Positions 48,484 through 61,678 of a stretch of 64,000 bases of DNA are shown here, in pieces. The notes beneath the pieces were generated by a model. It was not told where the DNA came from, searched no databases, and saw only the letters and a program-made list of their open reading frames with translations. The position numbers and the translations under genes are program-made. Position 1 is the first letter of the stretch. Each line of letters begins with the position of its first letter. The DNA comes from Rutidosis leptorrhynchoides (Eukaryota; Streptophyta; Magnoliopsida; Asterales; Asteraceae), in NCBI RefSeq assembly GCF_046630445.1, contig NC_092341.1, forward strand, positions 8,369,501 through 8,433,500. The letters run 5' to 3'.

Positions 48484-51400
48484 CTAATATTATTAGTAAT
48501 ATTAGTGTTATTAGTAATATTATACATAAAATACTACGACGAGGTCTTGAGCGTGTCACTTTCAAAATGGTTTTCAAGCGGGATAGAGCTAAGGAAATTA
48601 TGAGTTATTGCCAAGGAGGTTATGGCTAATGTTCAGGGGTATATTTGTGAATCAAACCTAGTGTTTATTATCTCCGTTACTTCTACGTATTATCCTACAA
48701 TATTGAATCTCAATATTGATACGTAAGCACTCATATTTTATCTTTTATATATTAATTGTGTATCCATGTCTAGTGCTCGAGTATATATATTTATACATAC
48801 GTGTATGCTAAATTTCGTCGTTACATAGTTTATAATAGATCACGAATTAAATACATATATTACTGGTAAAAGGTATATGATATACATGTTTTTGGAAAGC
48901 TGGTGAAAAATCAATAACTTTTCATTTAGATATCGAATAGTTTCGATGAACGGATTAAAAGATATGATCAACTGAATTATAATTGACGTTAATTGGAATT
49001 GCTTTTGAATCTGCAATTAATATTTAAACAACTTGGTTGTAAGATTGATAAATTAAATTTTTGAGTATTACCAACTGAGTAAATGAATCCTTATATAAGA
49101 TACGTCTCGTTTTGTTAAACTATTGTCAAAATTGACTTTTTGAAACAACTTTGGATAACTTTTGTATGTCAATCTCGAGCATTAGGATTGTGATACACTA
49201 TGACCTGACCTAACTTGATAGACATTTATTGACCAACATATGTTCTCTAGGTTGAGATATACGGTTATTTGGTAATCCATGTTTCGGTCACATTTTGGTG
49301 AACGACTTTATATGCTGCTAAGGTGAGTTTCATTTGCTCCCTTTTTAAATGATTTTGCAATATATATTTTTGGGCTGAGAATGCATGCACTTTATTTTAA
49401 AAACAATGGACACAAGTACATACTAAATTCTATACTGAGTTTGAACCGAAAATCCCTTAGCTTTGGTAACTAGTAACTGCCAGTTATAAGAACTGGTGGG
49501 CGCGAGTAGTAGTATATGGATCCATAGGGCTTGATATCCTCGTCCGAGCTAGAGCACTAGCCTTTTAACGGATGTATGCTATTTGAGAAGCGTACACGTT
49601 GGTTTGAGTGTATTATTAAGATGAATATACAAAGGGTACAAATTATATATACGTTAAGTTTAGTTACCAGGGTGCTCAATTTCGTAGAATATTTTGATAA
49701 ACGTTTCTGGATGAAACAACTGAAATCTTGTGATCCACCTTTATATACAGATTATACGAAACATTAAAAATATGAACTCACCAACCTTTGTGTTGACACT
49801 TGTTAGCATGTTTATTCTCAGGTTTCCTAGAAGTCTTCCGCTGTTTGCTTAGATGTTAGACAAGCTATGTGCATGGAGTCTTACATGACATATTTTTCAA
49901 GGAAACGTTGCATTCACCAAATCATCACCATGTATCTGATTTTGACTGCATTGTCAACGGAAATACTGTTGTAAACTATTATTTATGGTGATTGTCTATA
50001 TGTAGAAATCATCAGATTTCGAAAACTTTTGATTTAAATATTCATTTATGGTGTGCCTTTTCAAAAGAATGCAATGATTACAAAACGTATCATATAGAGG
50101 TCAAATACCTCGCAATGAAATCGATGAATGACGTGTTCGTCCATATGGATTTGGAGCGATCGTCACACATATGCACATACACAAAAGATAAACTACAACT
50201 TCAAAACCCACTTTACAATCGACTTCAGCCACCATCACCGAAGCCTCCAGCACTCACCATCTCTCAAACCCTCGAAAATCACCGTCTAAGACCCATGGAA
50301 AAACTGCAATTGCTAATACCGTTTTCTGTTGTAATCAAATCCAAGAACACCACCTACTCGTCACCAATTTCAACCACCATAGTACACCACCTTGAATCAC
50401 CACCTTTTTTCTTCACCATCAATATTTTGTCTCCTATAAAATATAACACATTCACAAAACCTCATCATCGAACCACCACCTTCATGAACGAACCAAGACC
50501 ACTTAATCGGTAACTACTATCTTCCTTTGTGGCTACAATTTTTCTTTTATTATTTCGTATTTCTTGTTCGATCAAAACTCAAAACCCATCATCATAATCA
50601 AGAAACGATTATGCTGCAGTCCACGTGATCAAACAACTTTCATTGTTTCTGTTTCAATATAACAACCAAACACCTTTACTGATTCTGCCTAATTTTCGTG
50701 TCTGTTTCTTTCAGAATATTAAACAACTCGATTCTCCTTTTGTTTCCTCCATCGAAACCGATATTATTCATCATTTTCTTGAGATGACCTTAACCCGCTA
50801 TTGCTGCATAAAATCGAAGACTACTGTTCGATATTGTAACCTGCTTGTTTTACTTTGCTCCGTTTGAAAACCCACATTATCCCTTTCTTGTTTGCTTTCT
50901 GATTCGAACCACATCACCGAAAAACACCATCTCCATCATCATCGACCCCTGTACCAGTTGTTTTCGTTTTTTTTAGTCACATCAAACACCAACCATCACC
51001 ACGATAAATGAAACTACCACCTGCGTATTCCTTCAAGTTTTTTTTTTCCCTCTATCTATTTAGAACACCAACATCAACGGGTACTATTTTAAATTATTCT
51101 GTTTTTGTTTTATTAATCCATGAACGAATGAGTGAGATGAATAAAGTTGATGCTTTAACATGGGATCCAATATACACTTGGACAATATTACCACACTAGG
51201 ACCCGAAGCAACCACCACCTTATTAATATATTAGTAGTGATGTCATACGTGATGTATATTGTTACTTTCCAGTGAGTCGTGCAGAAGGTATTCGGTCAAC
51301 TGGACTCCTTCTTAGTGGACTTCATTAAAACAGTTTAAGTTGTCAAATGGGCTTTAAAACCCAACCGGAAATTTATTGCTAAGTGGGCTTTTAAACTAAC

Positions 51401-52164
51401 CAAACCTGTTGCATTTTTCTCTCCTATTGATCGAATCCCAGCAGATATAATTCTGTTTTGTTTTAGTAAACGTGGGTCGAGAACCAGACTTTGAGTGCTG
51501 CTGGACTACTACTACATTTTGCTATTGTTCGATGATGATGCAAATATAAGAATAATGATTAGTGGCGTAGATGAACAAATTCATAAAAGTTAGAGTATGT
51601 GATAGTTACTCTTTACAAATATAAAGGGGGAAATGGAGGGGTCATGATGGAGACTTGCACTTGGAATTTAAAAACGTATAACGTTTCTTGTATTGTGACT
51701 GCATTCGAATAAAACATAATTATATATAAACCAAAACCGAACCCCACACCCTCAATCCATCGAGCAAACTCACTAATACAGGATATTAGATCGATAACTG
51801 GGATTGTGATTTTTTATGGACCAATACCAAATACTTGGGCTGTGATTTAGTTTACAACTTTGGGCCGTGTTTTTCATTTTGCTGTTGGGACGATATTTTC
51901 CCTGTTGGACTGAAAATGATAACCAAAAATAACATGGGATAGTGATAAATGAGGTTAGATGATAGATTACGGATAATGATCGATGATAAGTGATGATATT
52001 ATAGAAATAAGATCATGATGGTGTTATACGAAATGGTGATGATGTTAATGATGATGATAATTATTAGATGATGATGGAGGTTCATGATAATAAAGATGGT
52101 GAATGAAAATGGAAAAGAAGAAGATTTGAGTTAAATAAAATAAATATGGGGTTTAAACCAAGAT

Positions 52165-52245
52165 CGAACTAGTAGCTCAATGATTAAGGATATTATCAGG
52201 TTAGCGGGACGTCGCGGGTTCAAACCCGGACTTGGGCATTATTTT
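52165..52245 (+). repeat. tRNA-like module in B1 LTR
   Basis: A-box-like TAGCTCAATGATTAAGG and B-box GGGTTCAAACCCGG are spaced as in a tRNA gene, followed by CATTATTTTTA and then TTA repeats (52273-52311). Related to the module at 6790-6862 in B3. Confidence 0.5.
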
Positions 52246-52276
52246 TAGGGCTACTTCCTTGAGGTAGTTATTTATC

Positions 52277-52313
<37 letters not shown>

Positions 52314-53057
52314 AATTATTATTAATAATATCATTATTAGTATCATTTTTATTAAAAACTATCATATATATTAAAAATATCATTTTTACTATTATTATTA
52401 TCATTATTAGAGAAATTATCATTTTTTATCAAAATTATTATTATTACTATCATTATTATTATTTTAACATTAATATTATTATTTTTATATTATCAATATT
52501 ATAATCATAATAACTACTATTATTAATATTGTAAAATAAAACAACTTTTATTTATTATTATTATCAATATTATTTTATCAAATAACTATTAGTTATATAA
52601 AACTATATTTACTACACATAACATAACTATATTAATACTTTTACAATAAGTATTAATAAATATAAGTAATAAGGTTATTAATGAAAAACCTAATTAAAAT
52701 AACAATTAAATCTCTAATAATATATAAATGTGTTCGATTACCATTTTATGTGTTAATATATATATAAATGATATAGGTTTGTGAATCCGAGGCCAAGCCT
52801 ACACTTGTTCAATGCTGTCATATGTATTTTTACTACAAAATACAGTATTGTGAGTTCATTTGCTCCCTTTTACTCTTTACATTTTTGGGACTGAGAATAC
52901 ATGCGCTGTTTTTACAACTGCTTTATTAAATACTTTTGAAATATGTTTTGAACTGCGAATACATGAAATTCTTTTATAAATGTTTGACGAGATAGACACA
53001 AGCAAAACATTCCTCGAATGGATTATTATGCGGACAGAAGTTCTGCGGATTATTATT

Positions 53058-53181
53058 GAATTATGTGGACATGATAATTGCCACCGTTGAATTATGTGGA
53101 CATGATAATTGCCACCGTTGAATTTTGTGGACATGATAATTGCCACCGTTGAATTATGTAGACATGATAATTGCCACCAAT
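53058..53181 (+). repeat. 31-bp tandem repeat, 4 units
   Basis: GAATTATGTGGACATGATAA-type units of exactly 31 bp; units 1-2 are identical and 3-4 carry a few substitutions. Confidence 0.95.
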
Positions 53182-53617
53182 TGATATGAATGTTATGTAT
53201 CGAGAGGATATTTTTATATACAGGTTATGTGTATTAGTTTTTGTGCACGAGATATGTGTACGGTTACTAAGATTTATGAAAAATGATTTTTGTACACGAG
53301 AAAGGTGTACTGTATTTAAAAGATATCGCATGTACATTACAGGTGGGTATAGGATTCGGGCCCATTTGTACCATGCAACATTTAAATCTTGTGGTCTACC
53401 AAAATGATAAATTTTATTGTTTTATGATAAACTTATGAACTCACCAACCTTTTGGTTGACACTTTAAAGCATGTTTATTCTCAGGTACGAAAGAAATTTC
53501 CACTGTGCATTTGCTCATATTACATGGAGTCGTTCATGGCATATAGAGGTCAGAACCTCGCAATGGGACTAACTGTTGAAGACTTCGTCCAGATGGATTA
53601 GGACGGGTCACTACAGG

Positions 53618-53635
53618 TGGTATCAGAGCGGTGGT
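53618..53635 (+). other. Primer-binding site of B1
   Basis: TGGTATCAGAGCGGTGGT, initiator-Met type, just after the LTR end. Confidence 0.85.
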
Positions 53636-53999
53636 CTTAGCGAACCAGGTCTTGCATTAGTGTGTTTAACTGATAGTTGTTTAGATGCATTAGTGGGTCT
53701 GGACTTCGACCGTGTCAGCATGTCAAAAGTTTTGCTTATCATTTCGTGTAGAAAATTATTTGCTTATCATCCTTAAAGTCTAGACACATCTTACTGCATT
53801 GACTGCATGATTAGTGTATAGACAAAACTTATATCTTAGCGTATCTGTTACTGTAAAACTTTGCCTGACATATTCTGTAAATCCTTCCGTAATCTACGAA
53901 ATCCTTTGTTCCATATATATAGATATTCTATGTAATTAGAATACCATTCGATAGTCGGAACTCATTTCATATCAAAAATCCTTTATTCAATCGTACAAA

Positions 54000-54435
54000 A
54001 TGGAACTCGTCACTAGTTCAAGTTCCTCGGATTCCGACAGCGATTCCGATATGGATTTCCACTCGAGCTCCGAAAGCAGTGTAACCGGAATGGATCAACC
54101 AATCAGCCATCATCAATTCTGGATGTATTGGAGATGGGTTCGTAGTCGACTTAATCAATGAAGACGAGAATAAGTCGATCCTTTCCACCAACCGAATTCA
54201 CCTCTTGACGAAAAACCTGAAGAACTTACCGGCAAACCTGTTCGAACCACCATTTTCACTCTCATTTCCAGAATAACTCTCAACGATTACATAATATCTA
54301 TAATTCTAAACCTTTATTCATTCGCTTGTTCCAACCGCCAATCATTCCGGAATAATAGAAAAGTCAACAAGCTTCACGCCCGAGTAACAACTTAAAAAAA
54401 AATGGTGCAAAACGTACCAGCTTCAGCAACATCAC
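54000..54435 (+). pseudogene. Gag-like ORF of B1 (stop-containing, interrupted by B2)
   Basis: ATG at 54000 starts a Ser/Asp-rich head (SSSSSDSDSDSDMDFHSSSE) and VTGMDQPISHHQFW, clearly homologous to the C1 gag-like ORF. A TGA at 54159-54161 replaces a Trp codon, and further stops and frameshifts follow. B2 then cuts the region after CAACATCAC (54435). Confidence 0.75.
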
Positions 54436-57400
54436 TGTGAGGACCCATCCTAATCCATCCGGACGAAGTCCATATCGATTACAAATGATTCACAACAGTT
54501 GATTACATCGCGAGGTAATTGACCTCTATATGATAAATTTTACAAACATTGCATTCGTTTTTAAAAGACAAACTTTCATTACATCGACAGTTGACAGGCA
54601 TGTAAAGCATTTCATAATATATCCAAATATAATTGACTTAATAATAATCTTGATGAACTCAACGACTCGAATGCAACATCTTTTGAAATATGTCATGAAT
54701 GACTCCAAGTAATATCTCTAATATGAACAAATGCACAGCGGAAGATTTCTTTCGTACCTGAGAATAAACATGCTTTAAAGTGTCAACCAAAAGGTTGGTG
54801 AGTTCATTAGTTTATCATAAAGAATCATTTCATAATTTTAATAGACCACAAGATTTCATACTTCCATTTCTCATAATCATACGTCCCATGCATAGAGACA
54901 AAAATATCATTCATATGGATTGAACACCTGGTAACCGACATTCACAATATGCATATAAGAATATCCCCATCATTCCGGGATCCTCCTTCGGATATGATAT
55001 AAATTTCGAAGTACTAAAGCATCCGGTACTTTGGATGGGGCTTGTTGGGCCCGATAGATCTATCTTTAGAGTTCGCGTCAATTAGGGTGTCTGTTCCCTA
55101 ATTCTTAGATTACCAGACTTAATAAAAAGGGGCATATTCAGTTTCGATCATTCAACCATAGAACGTAATTTCGATTACTTGTGTCTATTTCAAAAAACAG
55201 TTATAAAAGTTGCGCATGTATTCTCAGCCCAAAAATATAAAGGGTAAAAAGGTAAATGAAACTCACCATACTGTATTTTGTAGTAAAAATACATATGACT
55301 ATATTGAACAATGCAGGGTTGACTTCGGATTCACGAACCATCCAAATCATCATTGTCATTCGGTTAACATATTTATCGTCGTCATCATGTAATTCTTAAT
55401 CGTAACCCTCATCCTGATATCATCATTATTTATCATGATCATCATGATTATCATGATCATAATATCATGATTCGCGTATCACCATCCCTCTTCATAATCA
55501 TAATAATTCTCCATAACCATTAACGAATTCATTTTTATTATCACCACCATTATACTCATCGTCTAACCTACTCATCTTCATGCATTATCAACATGATTGT
55601 ATCATCATCGATCGTATCATAATCATCTTCATATTATTTTCCTAGCATCACGTATCATCACTTAATCCTAATCATAAGTTAATCATCAATATCGTTATTC
55701 GCCCTATAACACCAAAAGGACTTGTTGCAAGCCCAAAAGAATATGGCAGCCCGACTAGAAGTATCGGCCCAAAAAAAAAATGAAGCTCTCGGCCTAATAA
55801 GAAGATACGAAGTCATGGCCCAACAAAAATGTAGTAGCCCACGTAAACTAGTCCAATAATATTTTTAATTTGGTTAGCTCATGTCGATGGGAATAACAGA
55901 ATAATAATAAGCTGCCAAATTTGTGTTACCAATTAAATTCGGTTGGCAATTAACAAAGCGTTTTGGACCCGCTAATTTAGCTTTCACAAAATTACTAGGC
56001 TACCATCGATGGCTATCACTATCTTCTTTTTTTTTTCTCTTTTGCAAATTGACAAAAGGCTAAGGAAAAGCAAAAGTGAAATCATTCTATTTCACATCCT
56101 CTCGTCGTACGTCTTTGTTTAATATTAAAAGAAACATACAGCATCAACAATAATTTGGACAGTGTACAGGAGGATTGGCTTGGGTCTAGTTCTCGTTACA
56201 ATCAAAATAAAAGAGTAGTAGTAAGTTGGAACGTACAATAACTGTAACCGCAATACGCTTGGTTTGATGATGAGTCACGAACCGCCACAGTAACAGTTAT
56301 AGTTGTTGCCCTCGATAGAAGCGAGAAGAATAACATCTGCAGCTGTAGTCTATGATTTCAAAGGACGTAGCAGGTGGTGGTTAAAGGTGGCGTTCACTAA
56401 TGGTGGGTTCAATCGATTCAAAGAATTTTAGAGAGAGAATGTGATGAAAGATTAAGGTGGTTTTAGGGTGGTAATATGGGTCTCGGTTAACTGATGAAAC
56501 AGAAATAAGGACATTGCAATTTTTGGTGGTGGTTTGCTTCGGTCCACAACAAGTAGAAACCGAGTAGTAACGATTTGGTTAGTTGAATTTCGAAGATTGG
56601 TTTGATTCGTAGGTTGGCCAAAATAGGAAACGGGAACCAAAAACAACTAGTAGTTCGATTGGTTTATGGCTCAGGTTTGTTGTGGTTCGATCAGGCAGAA
56701 AAAGAGGATAGCAGTAGCAGTTCAGCAGAAACAATTAACTATTACGCATGTATCATCATTACTTAATCATCCCATAATCATTATCTTCTTACTCATGATT
56801 AGAAACAGATCGTAAAGCTGTAGTTCATGGGTGTTTGAGTTTGATCTGAACCAGAAAGACAAGTACAATAGTAGCATGGAATTCGAACAAGGTGGTGTTG
56901 TAGGGTTGCAACAATGATGGTGAGCTAAGGTGGTTAAAAGGTTGGTTTCCCATGTATGTATGTATATATATAGAATGGTGGTGACGGACATGGTGGATTG
57001 TAGGAGGTGGTCACTGTGGTGATTTTAGTGTGGTCTTTAAACAGAAAATGATGTCAGCGGGTGTGATTGTGGCTCCAGTGATTGTGTTCAGAGATGGTGA
57101 TAAGCCACGATGGTGTTGGGTTGGCGATTGAGTTGTGGAGCTCGATGGTGGTTTTGATTGATATAGAAGACGAGCATGAGTAAACCAAAATGGGTTCTTG
57201 ATTGGTGGTTTGTGGTGGTGATCACTAGTACCCGATGATAGTTGTGGTGTTGTGAGTACTTCCAAAATGGATAATAGCAAGAGATAGCAAACAGTGTTGA
57301 TGTTGGTTTAGGAGAAGAGAAAGTGTTTTTGTATCTTTATGTATATTATCTTTCCCATATCTCTATGTTATATGTGCATGTGATGACCCAGAAATTTCGA

Positions 57401-57795
57401 CTAAATTTAAACTTAATCTTTGTATGATTAACATTTTCGACACGATAAGCAAAGTCTGTAAAACTGAATCTCAAAATTTTTGAACTACTTTTATATATTT
57501 AAATACCTTTCGGTTGTTTTCGACGATTCGCGAACAATTATATGTAAATAGATACATATATACTATAACTTGAAAAGGTAACAATATATTAATTATTTGA
57601 TACCGTACATTAAACTTATTGGTTTAAATATCTATTTGAATATATATGATAAGTTGAAATATTTATTATTAAAATTTATTTATAAATAACTTCCAATGTG
57701 TATTTAAAAAAAAAAAAAACTGATTTATATATATTAAAAAGATATATACATATATATAATTTCAAGTTATTTAGTAAACGATAGTAACATTTCAA

Positions 57796-57901
57796 ATTGC
57801 TACAGTACCCAAAATGCTACAGTGTTTTTGAAAATCACTATTTGCTACAGTGAATTGCTACAGTAAAAATTGACTTTGCTACAGTAACTTTGCTACAGTG
57901 G
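57796..57901 (+). repeat. GCTACAGT cluster in D3
   Basis: Six exact copies in about 105 bp. Confidence 0.8.
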
Positions 57902-58187
57902 TATATTTTATGGATGATTTAAGACTATATTTTGACAAAGGTACGATTCACGAAACGTAAAGTACAGGTTTTCTCAGCGTACGAAAGGGCGTTCGAAAAA
58001 CCGGAACCGGGACATAAGTCGAGTGACAACGTACGACTTATCGGAACAAAAATTACAAGTCAACTATGCACGTGAATTTAATATAATATATAATTAATTA
58101 ATTTAAATTATATATATTATATTTATATTTATTTTATATTATGTCGACAAGCTAGGAGCCAAAACAATGTGAGCTGTCCCTGGTCCT

Positions 58188-58263
58188 CATGCGAGTCGCA
58201 TGGCCAGAAGGCCATTTCCATGCGAGTCGCATGACTCCAGATTCCAGGCCAGGTACTATAAAT
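58188..58263 (+). promoter_or_regulatory. Paired palindromes with altered core plus TATA box (D3)
   Basis: 58188-58202 and 58219-58233 both read CATGCGAGTCGCATG (7-bp arms, single central base). The core differs from the ATGCGATCGCAT of C1/D1/D2, yet the arms still pair and both palindromes changed alike. TATAAAT at 58257-58263, 24 nt on. Confidence 0.7.
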
Positions 58264-58328
58264 TCAGGTGTTTCGCTCGAATAAAAAAAATAAAACACAC
58301 ATACACAAATATATATTACTCCGTATAA

Positions 58329-58329
<1 letters not shown>

Positions 58330-58396
<67 letters not shown>
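58330..58396. repeat. (ATT)n microsatellite in D3
   Basis: About 67 bp of TTA triplets. Confidence 0.9.
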
Positions 58397-58398
<2 letters not shown>

Positions 58399-59121
58399 GA
58401 TTATTATTAATCTTATTATTAGTATTATTATTTTTGCGATACAAAAATAATAATGTACATAAAATATTACGACGGAGTACTGTCCAAGTAATTTTCAAAA
58501 CGAGTTTCCGAGCGAGCTAGAGCTAAGGAAAATATGGGTTATTGCCAAGGAGGTTATGGGTAATGTTCGGGGGTATTTTTGTGAATCAAACCTCGTGTTT
58601 ATTATCTCCGATGCGTCTACATGCTTTCCTGCAATATTGTATATCAATATTAAACTGTGAGTTCATTTGATCCCTTTTTACATATATTTTTGGGCTGAGA
58701 ATACATGCGCAGTTTTATAAACTGTTTTACTAAATGGATACAAATACTAAAACTGATTTTGTGTGAGTTTCATAAGATCCCTTTTACTCTCTACATTTTT
58801 GGGCTGAGAATACATGCAATTTATTTTAAAAACAATGGATACAAGTACATACTAAATTCTACACTGAGTTTGAACCGAAAATCCCTTAGCTTTGGTAACT
58901 AGTAACTGCCGGTTATAAGAACTGGTGGGCGCGAGTAGTAGTATATGGATCCATAGGGCTTGATATCCCCGTCCGAGCTAGAGCACTAGCCTTTTAACGG
59001 ACGTATGCTATTTGAGAAGCGTACACGTTGGTTTGCGTGTATTATTAAGATGATTATACAAAGGGTACAAATTATATATACGTTAAAGTTTAGTTACCAG
59101 GGTGCTCAATTTCGTAGAATA

Positions 59122-59298
59122 TTTTGATAAACGTTTCTGGATGAAACAACTGAAATCTTGTGATCCACTTTTATATAATCTTTTGATAAACGTTTCTGGA
59201 TGAAACAACTGAAATCTTGTGATCCACTTTTATATAATCTATTGATAAACATTTCTGGATGAAACAACTAAAATCTTGTGATCCACTTTTATATACAG
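59122..59298 (+). repeat. 59-bp tandem repeat, 3 units, in D3
   Basis: Three consecutive copies of TTTTGATAAACGTTTCTGG... of 59 bp; D1 and D2 have one copy each at this place. Confidence 0.95.
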
Positions 59299-60671
59299 AT
59301 TATACGAAACACTAAAACTATGAACTCACCAACCTTTGTGTTGACACTTGTTAGCATGTTTATTCTCAGGTTTCCTAGAAGTCTTCCGCTGTTTGCTTAG
59401 ATGTTAGACAAGCTATGTGCATGGAGTCTTGCATGACATATTTTTCAAGGAAACGTTGCATTCACCAAATCATCACCATGTATCTTATTTTGACTGCATG
59501 GTCAATGGAAGTACTGTTGTAAACTATTATTTATGGTGATTGTCTATATGTAGAAATCATTAGATGTCGAAAACCTTTGATTTAAATATTCATTTATGGT
59601 GTGCCTTTTCAAAAGAATGCAATGTTTACAAAACGTATCATAGAGGTCAAATACCTCGCAATGAAATCAATGAATGACGTGTTCGTCCATATGGATTTGG
59701 ACCGATCGTCACAGTGCATGTGATTAAATCTTAAACAGAAAGAAAGAAACATTATTAGTGTAAATTTTTCAAAACACAAATAAGATAATTGATTATTGAG
59801 TACTTTTCCTACTTTACAGATCATGTAATTGTGATTCTAGTTAATCGACAAAAATTCACAAGGAAAGATGGAAAGTTGATGTAGAAGTATAACATATTCA
59901 ATTCATTATTCGGTTTAATATATATATTTAATTTAATATTAATCATTAATAAATATAAATACATTAATAATAATAATACTGATTCTTTATGATAATACTT
60001 AAATATTTAATCTCATCATTTTTATATAAAATTTGTCACTAATGATTAAAGAGAAAAATTAATCCAATTATTAGTACTCATTTCAGGTAAAATATAAAAA
60101 GTGTTAAAATTTAATAATTAAGTCCCTAATATACTTTTATTTATATACAGATATGTTTTATATAATAATTATTATCATTATGATATCCTATTTTTATATT
60201 TTATTTTACATAATTAATTTTGATAACAACAACATATAATATTTCAAATTATATTTTCAATTATAATTATATATTCACATATTTAAATATATATGTATCT
60301 ACTTACAAATAGTGGTTCGTGAATCGTCGGGAATGGTCAAAGATTAATTGCATTCATATAAACAGTTTCAAATATTTTAAGACTCAACATTACAGACTTT
60401 GCTTATCGTGTCGAGCTTATATAAGATTAAGTTTAAATTTGGTCGAAAATTCCCGGGTCGTCACAGTACCTACCCGTTAAAGAAATTTCGTCCCGAAATT
60501 TGAGTGAGGTTGTCATGACTAAGAATAAAATGTTTTCATGACGAATATGAGTTGATAAATAAAGTTTTATCATCATTGAGTAATATGGAATAAACAATTT
60601 GATTTTGTGAAGAGTATGAGTGAAGCTATCACAAAAGAGTGAAATGAGGAATGGAGATTTTCCATAACTTT

Positions 60672-60682
60672 TGACGTAGTCA
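60672..60682 (+). promoter_or_regulatory. ACGT-core (bZIP-type) motif upstream of antisense TATA (B2)
   Basis: TGACGTAGTCA, identical to the C1 motif and in the same orientation and spacing to the antisense ORF. Confidence 0.45.
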
Positions 60683-60813
60683 TGGTTAAATTCCGGAATT
60701 CAAGGAATTTCAAAGAAAATCTATAAGATCTGTTTCTTCGAGATTTAAGAAAATTAGGATCTTTTTAATTAAATGCGATGATCTACCACGATTACTACGT
60801 CTGATATTTCCAG

Positions 60814-60820
60814 TATAAAT
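60814..60820 (+). promoter_or_regulatory. TATA box of the antisense ORF (B2)
   Basis: CAGTATAAATTAAGC, 82 nt before the antisense ATG, followed by a pyrimidine-rich leader. Confidence 0.5.
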
Positions 60821-60895
60821 TAAGCTCTTCCTTTCCATTATTCTCACCATTCTTATACTTTCTTTCTTAGTTCATACATCCAAAAGATTCTGAAA

Positions 60896-61069
60896 ATGAT
60901 TAATCCAGTTCTGATCCTTGTCTTCATCCTTACTATCGCAACAATCATTCTCCTTTTCCAACTTCCACCAGAAGAATCTGCTTTCTTCTACTTCGCCCTC
61001 GGGATTATAATGTTTTTAATTCTCCCGTGTCTTTATGTTGCGATAAACATTGATATACACGGTTTGTAA
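60896..61069 (+). CDS. Antisense 57-aa two-helix membrane protein (B2 copy)
   Basis: B2 is on the minus strand, so this plus-strand ORF is antisense to it, as in C1. Start MINPVLILVFILTIA; hydrophobic residues about 5-21; loop QLPPEES; second hydrophobic segment about 29-52 containing LPCLY; end IDIHGL-stop. Equal in length to the C1 copy with no indel, although B2 and C1 belong to different LTR subfamilies (3.7 against 2.8-3.0 kb LTRs). There is no charged soluble domain. Function unknown; insertion in a host membrane is inferred from hydrophobicity only. Confidence 0.6.
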   Translation: MINPVLILVFILTIATIILLFQLPPEESAFFYFALGIIMFLILPCLYVAINIDIHGL

Positions 61070-61678
61070 TTTATGTGTTGTTATCGGACTTTATATTCTC
61101 CCTTATATTTCAAAGCTCTATGCTTTTGTTTTCTCTTCCCGACTTCAAGTCAAGCGAATAATGGTCCAGAATTTATAGATATAGAGTTTCAAATGATTAT
61201 AATGTTCTAAGCATGAAGGAACGTGATAGCACGATTTGATTTTCAAATTTATCAACATCACGGAAGATAGAACCATCAAGAATACATTTTCTTGATTTGT
61301 TACGGAGTTAAGTAGGATGAAAGAGTTATGTAACATGGCACATGATGACGTTATGATCTGTGAATCATCACGTTTCATTTAGAAACTCAGCATGACTTAC
61401 TGTAATATAATCACGTTGATCAAGTGTCATTATATTATACTAACTCATGCATCAGTTTCCATCATTACTTCAATAACATTCATATTTTAAGCTTGAAAAT
61501 TTACAGAATATAGAAACTAACAGTTTCTATATGATGTAACACTGATAGCACAAAGAGATTAATGATTTCAGATAAGAATTGTTATGAAAATATTCTCTGA
61601 AATATCAAAGATATTTATGATGATATTTTCAGAATTTCTGAGATCGAATGTTGATGAAGAAAATCCTTTCGCAAGGAT

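Larger units (their letters stand above)
57379..59713 (+). repeat. Solo LTR D3 (2335 bp), inserted in the B2 LTR
   Basis: TGTGATGACCCAG...GATCGTCACA with a perfect target duplication GTGCA (57374-57378 and 59714-59718). Shorter than D1 and D2 and without the long AT run. Confidence 0.95.
54436..60465 (-). repeat. 3' LTR of element B2 (3690 bp without D3)
   Basis: Minus orientation, TGTGACGACCCGG at 60465 to TCCTCACA at 54436. The left flank ATCAC (54431-54435) should be half of the target duplication, with its partner outside the window. Interrupted by solo LTR D3. Contains GGTGGT-rich sequence (56380-57260) and ATC/ATG-rich low-complexity DNA (55380-55680). Small ORFs here are not conserved. 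Confidence 0.85.

Noticed and set aside
49992..50513. 173-aa ORF across the D2/B1 junction.
   Set aside because: It spans an insertion boundary and is half D2 LTR, half CCACCA-rich B1 LTR, so it is not a gene.
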